Part shown: piece after piece, positions 21,161 to 28,727 of the stretch
Layout of the letters: every line of letters starts with the position of its first letter
Position numbering within the stretch: the first letter of the stretch is position 1
Notes under the pieces: generated by a model
Databases searched by the model: none
What the model was told of the DNA's origin: nothing
What the model saw: only the letters and a program-made list of their open reading frames with translations
Translations under genes and position numbers: made by a program
Assembly: GCA_002479455.1 (NCBI GenBank)
Contig: DLNB01000049.1
Coordinates: 1-47,484, forward strand
Source of the DNA: Acetothermia bacterium UBA7521
GTDB taxonomy: Bacteria > Bipolaricaulota > Bipolaricaulia > Bipolaricaulales > Bipolaricaulaceae
DNA: 47,484 bases
Reading direction: 5' to 3'

Positions 21161-24100
21161 TCAGCGACCACCTCGCCGGCGCTTGATCTCGTACAAAACT
21201 TCGTCTGCGTGGCGCAGGAGATCCTCCAGCGTGGTCGGCCCGTCGCGCGACGGTTCCCACACCACATGGCCCAGGCTCACGCTCACCGCGACGCCGGGCA
21301 CATCGGGGAGGGAGACCGCGATCATCTTCTCCTGCAGGCGCTGCAGTGCGTCGCCCCCTCCGTTCCCGGTCTCCGGGAGGACAACGACGAACTCCTCACC
21401 GCCGTAGCGAAAGACGAAGTCCCCGGCGCGTACGCTTGTCTGCAGCGCATCGGCCACACAACGCAGCGCGGCGTCGCCCACTACGTGGCCATATCTGTCG
21501 TTCACCGCCTTGAAGTCGTCCACGTCCGCCATGATCAGGGTCAAAGGATGTCGGTAGCGCTTGGCACGCTCGATCTCCCGCGACAGGACCTCGCCGAGGA
21601 ACCGCCGGTTGTACAGGCCGGTGAGGGGGTCGCGGATCGCTTGCTCGCGGAGCTCCCGTTCCAGTTGAATGCGTCGGATCTCCTCAAACAGGTGGCGAGA
21701 GAGGATCTCGACAAGGGTGACGTCCTCGGCGGTGAACGCGTCGCGCCGTAGGGAGATGGCCTGGATCACGCCGGCGGCCCCGATCGGGACGGAGATGAAC
21801 GCCTGGATCCGAGAATCCACCGGCCTCGCCTCGACGAAGCGGTCCACGTTGCCCCACGCCGACTCCCCGGTCAGCCAGGTCTTCCCCGCAATTCCTTCTC
21901 CTTGCCGGAACGTCTGCGGCTTGCTCAGGATGGATCCCGCCCAGGCTGCGGGAACCAGTGCATCTCCGTGGACCAGGCCGATGATGACGTGCTCGAACCC
22001 CAGAACCTCCGTCATGGCCCGCACCGCGACGCGGCAGATCTCCTCCTCGCTGGTGCAGCGGGTCAACTGTCGTGACGCTTCGTGGAGCTGCGCCAACTTC
22101 GCGCTCAACCCCTCCAGCCGCGCGAGCTGCTCCAAACCAGCCAGAGCGACGGCAAGCTCCGAGGCCACAATCTTCAACAGATCGCGATCTTGAGCAGAGA
22201 TGCTGTCTACATCATCCTTCTGGACGTCCAGGACCCCTAGTACCTGTCCCCCCACCGCAAGAGGCAGAGCGAGTTCGCAGCGGGTGTCCGGGTTCCCTTG
22301 TACGTAGCGCTTATCCGCACCCACATCCGGGACATACACCGGCTCCTGGGCACGGGCAGCGGCGGCAGTCAGACCCTTGCCATCGACGTGCACACGCAGG
22401 CCACGCGCCCACGCAACTTCGTCGTGGCCCGCTGCCACTACCATCTCCTGCCCCTGCGGCTCCAGGATCGTGCACCGCTTGTGTCCCAACACCGACCGGG
22501 TCATCTCCAGCGCGATGGCGTAGAGCGTCGCCTTGTCGGGAGCAAGCTGCATCCGACGCGATACATCCTCCACCGCCCGCAACTTCCGTTCCAGCTCGAT
22601 CAGCTCCGTGTGCGTCTTGGCGTTGTGAATCGCACTGGCCACCGGAACCGACGCGGTAGCCAGAAGACGCTGCTCATCTTCCCCGTAGGCACGCGGGGCG
22701 AAGCTCTGGACGGACACGACGCCCACAACCTGCTCCAGCACAACCAGAGGAACGCCGAGCCAGCTCCGCACAGCCTTGCCGATCTGCACTGCGGCTGCAG
22801 GCAGTTGGTCTCTCTCTGCCTCGGCGTCACGGATAAGCAGGGGCTTCTTCTCGCACGCCACCCACGACGTGAGGCTGGTCTGAGGATCTAGGGGGCGAAC
22901 CAGCTCCGGCAGTCGCGCCCCGTCCTCGATGCCGAACGCCAATCGGATCTCCTTGCGGGAGGTGTTCACCAGAGCCAGGACGAAGGCATCGCACGGAATC
23001 AGCCTCTGAATCTCTGAGTACAGGCCTGCAAACACCCCTTCGAGATCGAGGCTGCTTCCCACGGCCACCGACACCTCGAACAGCCCCTCCAGTTGGCCGT
23101 GACGAGCGCGCAGGTCTCTCTCCAGCTCCGCCCGCTCGATCGCCGCACCAAACGCCCCCGCCGCGGTGCGCAGCGCCTCAAGCTCAGCTGGAAACCACTT
23201 GCGCTCGCGCCGGCACTCGTCGAACCCAAGGAACCCCCACCGTTTTTCACCCACGAGGATGGGCACGACGGCGATGCTCATGATCCCTTGGGCCACCAGA
23301 AGCGCTCGCTCTCCCTCCGGGAACTCCCGTACCAGGCCCACGATCGGCTCGCCCCGCGCGAAGGCCTCGTCCCAACGCGAGAAGCCAGCCTCTGTGTACG
23401 AGAGCCCTTGCAGTTCTGGGTTGTCAATCTGTGGTTCAACGCCAGGCACCGTCCACTCGTACCTCTGACTGGTGAGAAGCCGACCTTGGTCGTCCCGGTG
23501 ATCCTGGAAGACGTACACCCGACTCACGTCGGCTGCTTCCCCCATCCGGGCCAACGCCAGAGGAACCGTCTCGGCGAACGAAGCATCGCGCAGGAACTGC
23601 TCCGCCACGAACGCCACAGCCGTCAATATCGCATCGTGGCGGGCCGCCTCCTCCTCAGCCAGGACCTGCGCGGTGAGATCACGTTGAACCGCGAGCACCG
23701 CCGGTCGGTTGCGGTACGTGAAGGGTATCAGGGTGCACTCCGCCCAGTACAACGTTCCATCCCGCCGCCGCTTCTGCTCCTTAAGCCGGACGGCCTCCCC
23801 CTGGGAGAGGAAGTCACAGCCGTGGGCCGTGACTTCCTCGGAAACGCCAACTGTCAGATCCCGCACGAGGTTCAGCCCCACCAGCTCCTCCAGGGCATAC
23901 CCGCTCTGAGCTGCTGCGGCCGGGTTGGCGACGAGGATCGTCCCATCGAGAGAGGTGATGCACACCGCGTCACCCAACCGCTGAAAGAAAAGCCGGAACA
24001 GCTCTTCCGATTCGGCAAGCCCCCTTCGCGCTCGGGCTGCGCGGACAACGAGCGTGATCTCCTCCCACACCGCCTCCAGACGATCGAGGTCGGCCTGGGT

Positions 24101-24538
24101 AAACGCGTCGGGGTCATCATGGCTGTCCACGTTGAAGTAGGCGATCACATCTCCCTCGACACAGATCGGGAAAGTCATGAACGCGGCAATCGGGAATGCC
24201 TCCAACTCGGAGGCGATGTCCGGGGGAAGAAACTCGCGGTTGAGCAGCTGCGGGTCCCGCACGATGGCCGGTCCCAGAGAGGCGAACTGGTGTTGGAGGA
24301 TGTACTGCTTGGGGATCTTGATCCGAGAGAGGCGTTCCAAGTCCCAACCTATCGCCGCCTGGTACTCGAACGCGCCCTCCTCGTCGTTCAGAACCAGGAA
24401 CGTCCCGGTCTGAGCTTGCGGCACGAGGGACAGGGCGTATTCGAGGACGGTCTGGGTCAGCTCAGAGAGATCCTGGCCGCGGTTGATCGCTCGAAGGAAT
24501 TCTACAAGGTGTTGAAGCTCGCGCTCGCGGTTTCTCAT
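21161..24538 (-). CDS. Multi-GAF/PAS diguanylate cyclase
   Basis: A 1125-residue cytoplasmic sensor with no membrane segment. Rough order: GAF (20-165), PAS (185-300), three further GAF-like segments (310-470, 490-640, 665-800), a last GAF (825-955), then a GGDEF domain (965-1125). The GGDEF domain is complete: DPLTGLYNRRFL, MADVDDFKAVNDRYGH, and the active-site GGEEF at 1046-1050. The RAGD inhibitory site lies five residues before it, so feedback inhibition by c-di-GMP is likely. It should make c-di-GMP in response to several ligands or light/redox cues. The ATG at 24538 has GAAGGA upstream; no EAL domain or partner is adjacent. Confidence 0.9.
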   Translation of the reverse strand: MRNRERELQHLVEFLRAINRGQDLSELTQTVLEYALSLVPQAQTGTFLVLNDEEGAFEYQAAIGWDLERLSRIKIPKQYILQHQFASLGPAIVRDPQLLNREFLPPDIASELEAFPIAAFMTFPICVEGDVIAYFNVDSHDDPDAFTQADLDRLEAVWEEITLVVRAARARRGLAESEELFRLFFQRLGDAVCITSLDGTILVANPAAAAQSGYALEELVGLNLVRDLTVGVSEEVTAHGCDFLSQGEAVRLKEQKRRRDGTLYWAECTLIPFTYRNRPAVLAVQRDLTAQVLAEEEAARHDAILTAVAFVAEQFLRDASFAETVPLALARMGEAADVSRVYVFQDHRDDQGRLLTSQRYEWTVPGVEPQIDNPELQGLSYTEAGFSRWDEAFARGEPIVGLVREFPEGERALLVAQGIMSIAVVPILVGEKRWGFLGFDECRRERKWFPAELEALRTAAGAFGAAIERAELERDLRARHGQLEGLFEVSVAVGSSLDLEGVFAGLYSEIQRLIPCDAFVLALVNTSRKEIRLAFGIEDGARLPELVRPLDPQTSLTSWVACEKKPLLIRDAEAERDQLPAAAVQIGKAVRSWLGVPLVVLEQVVGVVSVQSFAPRAYGEDEQRLLATASVPVASAIHNAKTHTELIELERKLRAVEDVSRRMQLAPDKATLYAIALEMTRSVLGHKRCTILEPQGQEMVVAAGHDEVAWARGLRVHVDGKGLTAAAARAQEPVYVPDVGADKRYVQGNPDTRCELALPLAVGGQVLGVLDVQKDDVDSISAQDRDLLKIVASELAVALAGLEQLARLEGLSAKLAQLHEASRQLTRCTSEEEICRVAVRAMTEVLGFEHVIIGLVHGDALVPAAWAGSILSKPQTFRQGEGIAGKTWLTGESAWGNVDRFVEARPVDSRIQAFISVPIGAAGVIQAISLRRDAFTAEDVTLVEILSRHLFEEIRRIQLERELREQAIRDPLTGLYNRRFLGEVLSREIERAKRYRHPLTLIMADVDDFKAVNDRYGHVVGDAALRCVADALQTSVRAGDFVFRYGGEEFVVVLPETGNGGGDALQRLQEKMIAVSLPDVPGVAVSVSLGHVVWEPSRDGPTTLEDLLRHADEVLYEIKRRRGGR

Positions 24539-24607
24539 ATGTATCCTTCGGTGCGTGCCCGCGCCGTGGGTCCCACGGCGGCGGCGCCCTTCCCATGGAT
24601 ACAAAGC

Positions 24608-24613
24608 ATTATA
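24608..24613 (-). promoter_or_regulatory. -10 box for the diguanylate cyclase gene
   Basis: TATAAT on the minus strand, about 70 bp before the ATG at 24538. A good -35 hexamer is not evident (GACAAC lies 18 bp upstream). Confidence 0.5.
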
Positions 24614-24692
24614 CTGGACATAGACGTTCGCGTTGTCCGGTCATCCCCTCGTCAGAGAAGGAAGACGCCGCACCATTCACACTATCCACGGA

Positions 24693-25721
24693 CTAACAGA
24701 TGCGGGGGACGGGGTCGCCGAGGGGCATCTCCAGAAACCGCCGACCCCCGACCCCGGTGTCGAGGATAACCCGACCCGGATAGTCAGCGATGACCCTCCC
24801 GACAATTCGCGTGTCCCGTCCCAACGGGTGCGCCTGGAGGAGGGAGAGGATCGCGTCAGCATGATCTGCCGCAACGGCCATCACGGCCCGGCCCTCGCAC
24901 GCCACCTCGAGGGGGCTGATCCCCAGGAGATCGGACAGCGCACGGGACTCGTTCCGGATCGGGATCTTCTCTTCCCAAATCTCGATCCCTACATGGGCCT
25001 TGCGCGCCATCCCGTTGAGGGCTGCGGCGAGCCCGCCCCGGGTGGGGTCCTTCATCGCGGTGATCCCCCCGTGGGCGAGCGCCGGGGCGAGGAGCGGCCA
25101 CAGAGGGGCAACGTCGCTCCGGAACTCGGTCTCGAGATGAAACCCCTCACGGGCGGCGAGGAGCGCCATCCCGTGGTCCCCCACCGTCCCTGTGACGAGG
25201 ACCGCATCTCCCACGCGGAGCCCGGCGTCGGAGATCACCCGTTCCGCAACCCCGATTCCGGTGGTGTTGATCGCGATTCCGTCGATCTCGCCTCTGCCCA
25301 TCACCTTCGTGTCCCCAGCTACGAGGGGAACCCCAAGGTTGGAAAGGATCAGCGCTGCAGAGACGAGAATCCGTTCGAGGTCTGACAGGGCGAAGCCCTC
25401 TTCGAGGATGAGCCCCAGGGTGAGGGCCACCGGCCGCGCCCCCATCACGGCGAGATCGTTCACCGTGCCGCACACGGCCAGCGCTCCGATGTCGCCGCCG
25501 GGGAAAATGAACGGCTTCACCACGTGGTTGTCGGTTGTGACCACGACCTGGCCAGGGGGGAGCTCCACCACCGCCCCGTCGTCAAGCTGATCGAGTCCGA
25601 TCGGCCCCGCCGCCCGCAACCGAAACTTGGGGAGGATCCGCTCGGCGAGGAGCTTGTCCATCAGCTCGCCGCCCGCGCCGTGGAGCGACGTCACCCGTTC
25701 ATCCGAGAGACGATGGGTCAC
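24693..25721 (-). CDS. hypE: [NiFe]-hydrogenase maturation protein HypE
   Basis: A 342-residue HypE, the enzyme that dehydrates a C-terminal thiocarbamate to thiocyanate and so delivers cyanide ligands to the hydrogenase iron. The start (LSDERVTSLHGAGG) and the C-terminal Pro-Arg-Ile-Cys, whose Cys carries the carbamoyl group, are both present. ATP-binding segments (DDGAVV, GTVNDLAVMGA, LVAGDTKVMGRGE) are intact. The GTG at 25721 overlaps the hypD stop in GTGA. It is the last gene of hypCDE; HypF, HypA and HypB and any hydrogenase lie outside the window. Confidence 0.95.
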   Translation of the reverse strand: MTHRLSDERVTSLHGAGGELMDKLLAERILPKFRLRAAGPIGLDQLDDGAVVELPPGQVVVTTDNHVVKPFIFPGGDIGALAVCGTVNDLAVMGARPVALTLGLILEEGFALSDLERILVSAALILSNLGVPLVAGDTKVMGRGEIDGIAINTTGIGVAERVISDAGLRVGDAVLVTGTVGDHGMALLAAREGFHLETEFRSDVAPLWPLLAPALAHGGITAMKDPTRGGLAAALNGMARKAHVGIEIWEEKIPIRNESRALSDLLGISPLEVACEGRAVMAVAADHADAILSLLQAHPLGRDTRIVGRVIADYPGRVILDTGVGGRRFLEMPLGDPVPRIC

Positions 25722-26821
25722 AGGTTCGGCTTCCCCCCGTACCGATACCACACGTTGCACGCTCCCTCGGACCCCACCATGCACGGTCCCACCGGGGAGA
25801 GGGGCGTGCACGAACTGCGAAACAGCGGGCAGTCGGTGGGCACGGCCCGCGCGAGGAGGACCTCGGAGCACAGGCAGCCCGCGGGCTTCTCCTCTCCCTC
25901 TTCGGCCTCGATCGGGAACGCCTGGGTCGCGTCCCATCGGCCAAGCTCGTCGCGGATGCGCAGCCCCGACCCGGGGATCGTCCCAATCCCCCGCCACACC
26001 GCATCGCACGGTTCGAACGCCTGGGAGAGGAGGGCCTGAGCACGGAGGTTCCCCTGCTCGTCGACCGCCCGCGGGTAGGCGTTTTCCACCTCCGCCCGGC
26101 CCTCGCGAAGCTGGCGCAGGACAAGCGCGATCGCGTACAGGATGTCGAGGGGCTCGAACCCCGCAACCACGACCGGGACGTGGTGCCGCTCCGCCACGGA
26201 GCGGTAGGCCTGGGCGCCGATCACGGTCGACACGTGTCCCGGAGCGAGAAACGCCGCGACCCGGGTTGGAGGCCCGGACATCAGCGCCTCGAGAGCCGGG
26301 GGGATCAGCTTGTGGGAGGCGAGGACGTGGAAGTTAGACGGGGGGAAATCGAGGAGCACCGCGGCCGTCCCGGGAGCGGTTGTCTCAAACCCCACGGCGA
26401 AGAACACCACGTCGCGGCCTCGGCTCTTCCGTGCAACCTCCACCGCATCGGAGGCGGAGAGAACCACGCGCACATCCGCGCCTTGGGCTCGGGCCTCGGC
26501 GAGGGTGACCCGCGTCCCCGGAACGCGCGTCATGTCCCCAAACGTGCACACGACCGCCCCCCCCTCGGCGAGTTTCACCGCTCGGTCGAGGTCCACAGTC
26601 GGGGTCACGCACACCGGACACCCGGGTCCCTCCAGCACCTCCACCTCCTTGGGTAGAAGGGAGCGGAGCCCGTGCTGAGCAATGGCCATCTCGTGGGTCC
26701 CGCAGACGTGGACGATCCGCACCGGGTCAGGCGGGGCGTGCCGACGGAGGAGGTCAGCCAGCGCACGGGCCCGCGCCGGCTCGCGCAGCTGGAAGGGGGA
26801 GGTCTCGCGGCGCTCGGTCAC
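25718..26821 (-). CDS. hypD: [NiFe]-hydrogenase maturation protein HypD
   Basis: A 367-residue HypD, the iron-sulfur scaffold on which Fe(CN)2CO is assembled with HypC. Signature stretches are present: VHVCGTHE (catalytic Cys), EVLEGPGCPVCVTP, the GFETTAPGTA redox segment, GHVSTVIG, and the C-terminal cysteines that bind the [4Fe-4S] cluster (CLCSEVLL, DCPLF, SSCTPLSPVGPCMVG, EGACNVWYRY). The GTG at 26821 overlaps the hypC stop in GTGA; the ORF upstream of it reads hypC in another frame and is spurious. Confidence 0.95.
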   Translation of the reverse strand: MTERRETSPFQLREPARARALADLLRRHAPPDPVRIVHVCGTHEMAIAQHGLRSLLPKEVEVLEGPGCPVCVTPTVDLDRAVKLAEGGAVVCTFGDMTRVPGTRVTLAEARAQGADVRVVLSASDAVEVARKSRGRDVVFFAVGFETTAPGTAAVLLDFPPSNFHVLASHKLIPPALEALMSGPPTRVAAFLAPGHVSTVIGAQAYRSVAERHHVPVVVAGFEPLDILYAIALVLRQLREGRAEVENAYPRAVDEQGNLRAQALLSQAFEPCDAVWRGIGTIPGSGLRIRDELGRWDATQAFPIEAEEGEEKPAGCLCSEVLLARAVPTDCPLFRSSCTPLSPVGPCMVGSEGACNVWYRYGGKPNL

Positions 26822-27069
26822 GGAGAGGGCGATCCCGAGGGCGGGGCGTCTTCCAGCGCGAACAGCTCGTCGAACAAGGTGAGGGTCTCGAGAGCGTCCT
26901 GCGGGTCGAGCCGGCGGATGGCGAACCCCGCGTGGACAAGGAGGTAGTCCCCAATCCGCACCTCCTCCCCGAGGGCGTCCAGCCGCACCCGGGCCCGCAC
27001 GCCCTGGACGTCCACCGTGGCCAGGTTCCCGTCGAGCGACACAACCTTCGTCGGGACAGCGAGACACAT
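26818..27069 (-). CDS. hypC: Hydrogenase assembly chaperone HypC
   Basis: An 83-residue HypC/HybG-type chaperone beginning Met-Cys-Leu-Ala-Val-Pro, whose Cys2 carries the Fe(CN)2CO unit to the hydrogenase large subunit. The rest (VDVQGVRARVRLDALGEEV, GDYLLVHAGFAIRRLD) follows the family. No Shine-Dalgarno site is seen. A TAGAAT -10 box lies only ten bases before the ATG at 27069, which argues for leaderless translation. It heads a tightly overlapping hypCDE operon. Confidence 0.93.
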   Translation of the reverse strand: MCLAVPTKVVSLDGNLATVDVQGVRARVRLDALGEEVRIGDYLLVHAGFAIRRLDPQDALETLTLFDELFALEDAPPSGSPSP

Positions 27070-27079
27070 GTTAGCATCC

Positions 27080-27108
27080 ATTCTAGCGAGCCCCGTTTCC
27101 CGCCACAA
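27080..27108 (-). promoter_or_regulatory. Leaderless-type promoter for hypCDE
   Basis: On the minus strand TTGTGG (27103-27108), 17 bp, then TAGAAT (27080-27085), ending ten bases before the hypC ATG. Transcription would start at or next to the start codon. Confidence 0.55.
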
Positions 27109-27158
27109 CGGGCCGGCCGACGATCGAGCGTGGTACACTTCCCATAGAAGGAGGGACG

Positions 27159-27617
27159 ATGAAGAGGCTCTACCGAAGTAGATCGGATGCGCTCTTGGGT
27201 GGGGTATGCGGCGGGATCGCTGGGCACATGGGGATAGATCCGACGCTCGTCCGGGTGGTGTTCGCCGTCCTCGCCGTGGTGAGCGGAGTGGGGATCCTCA
27301 TCTACGTGCTTCTCTGGATGATCATCCCCCTGGAAGGGGCGACCGAACCCTCACCTCGGGAAGCGGTGCGGTCGGGAGCGGAGGAGATCGCCGATCGGGC
27401 GCGGGAACTCGGCCAGGAGGTTCGAACGGCCGTCGCCCGCCGCGACGTCGGGTTCGCGGTTATGGTCGCGGCGGTCCTCATCTTCCTCGGGATCTCGCTC
27501 CTCCTGCGAAACCTCGGGTTCTGGTGGGCGTGGTGGCTTCGGTTCGATGTCCTCGGGCCGCTCGTGCTCATCGCAATCGGGCTCGCTCTCCTGTGGCGGC
27601 TGACGCGAAGGGGGTAG
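27159..27617 (+). CDS. PspC-domain membrane protein
   Basis: A 152-residue protein. Residues 1-60 are a PspC domain (KRLYRSRSDALLGGVCGGIAGHMGID, then a hydrophobic helix). After a basic/acidic linker (about 62-92) two more transmembrane segments follow (about 95-115 and 125-148, rich in Trp). PspC proteins sense envelope stress. GAAGGAGGG precedes the ATG at 27159. It sits one base before the next gene, with which it forms a pair, and is divergent from hypC. Confidence 0.85.
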   Translation: MKRLYRSRSDALLGGVCGGIAGHMGIDPTLVRVVFAVLAVVSGVGILIYVLLWMIIPLEGATEPSPREAVRSGAEEIADRARELGQEVRTAVARRDVGFAVMVAAVLIFLGISLLLRNLGFWWAWWLRFDVLGPLVLIAIGLALLWRLTRRG

Positions 27618-27618
27618 G

Positions 27619-28509
27619 ATGAGACGGGGCAGCATCCTCGTGCCGCTTCTGCTGATCGCCGCCGGGGTGATCCTCCTCCTCAACAACCTCGGGCACCTCC
27701 CGTGGTCGGTGTGGGGAACGCTCTTCCGGCTGTGGCCGGTCCTCTTCATCGCGCTCGGGCTGGACATCCTGTTCGGCCGCTCGGCCCTGAGGTGGGCCCT
27801 CGGTATCGCTCTGGTCGTTCTCGTCGTGCTCGCGGTGCTCCTCGCCCTGTTCGGACCTGCGCCGGTCGGGCCATTGGAGACCGTACGGGTGCCGATCGGG
27901 GGGGCGACACGGGCTGAGGTGAACCTTCGGCTCTCGGTGGGCAACCTTGTTGTCCGTGCTGGGACCGACGCGGACCTGCTTGTCCGGGGCACCGTCACCG
28001 CCCTATGGCCGGATCGCGCGGCATGGACCGCGAACCGCAGCGAAGGTGCGGAACGGTTCAGCCTGACCGTGGATCGTCGGCACGGCCTCCCGCCGGCGTG
28101 GTGGCCGGAGCGAGCTCAAGTCACGGTGGAGGTCGTTCCTTCCGTCCCCATCGCGTTATGGGCAACGCTCGGCGAGGGAACCTCCTTGCTCGATCTGTCA
28201 GACCTCGACCTGACCGTGCTCGTGGTACACGGTGGCCCAGGGGCGGTGGACCTGAACCTCCCGGCGCGCGGACGATTCACCGCCGAGATCATGAGCGGAA
28301 TAGGGGAGGTCACGGTGCTCATCCCCAGCGGGCTCGGGGCGCAGATCCGCGTTGCAGAGGGATCGGGACCCGTGGACGCGCCACCCGACTGGCCCCGCGA
28401 TGGCGGGCTCATCGTCTCCCCGGGCTACGAGACGGCCACGCACCGGGTTGATGTCACCCTTCGCGCCGGCTCAGGCCGAATCGCGATCCTCTCGCTCGAG
28501 ACGCCCTAG
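27619..28509 (+). CDS. LiaI/LiaF-like envelope-stress membrane protein
   Basis: A 296-residue protein. The N-terminal 80 residues hold about three to four hydrophobic helices (VPLLLIAAGVILLLNNLGHL, LWPVLFIALGLDILFG, then WALGIALVVLVVLAVLLALF), the LiaI/LiaF-type transmembrane layout. Residues 90-296 are a repetitive beta-strand region of the toast-rack/LiaF C-terminal type. It follows the PspC gene with no gap, as in many PspC-LiaF pairs that sense cell-envelope damage. The family call rests on layout and recognition rather than one catalytic motif. Confidence 0.75.
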   Translation: MRRGSILVPLLLIAAGVILLLNNLGHLPWSVWGTLFRLWPVLFIALGLDILFGRSALRWALGIALVVLVVLAVLLALFGPAPVGPLETVRVPIGGATRAEVNLRLSVGNLVVRAGTDADLLVRGTVTALWPDRAAWTANRSEGAERFSLTVDRRHGLPPAWWPERAQVTVEVVPSVPIALWATLGEGTSLLDLSDLDLTVLVVHGGPGAVDLNLPARGRFTAEIMSGIGEVTVLIPSGLGAQIRVAEGSGPVDAPPDWPRDGGLIVSPGYETATHRVDVTLRAGSGRIAILSLETP

Positions 28510-28727
28510 ACGTGGGATGGGCGGTCGTGGCGACGCTCCACCCCCCTGCTTGAGTCGCGCCTCAACCTGCGGCCGCTCGCCGGGCGGTGATGCTCAGGGG
28601 ATGAGCTCGCGGTGTGACCCGGCAGGTCCGGTTCAGTAAGATCGACGCCGATGTCCGACAACCCGTGCGACCTCCATCCCGGCCTGCTCATCGGCAGCCG
28701 GAGCCCTCGCTCCCAAGGACGATCGAG
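28510..28727. other. Short non-coding spacer
   Basis: The spacer before the dehydrogenase gene holds no clear promoter hexamers, RNA or repeat. An in-frame GTG/ATG extension to 28614 is open but lacks family-like sequence, so it is left out. Confidence 0.4.
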
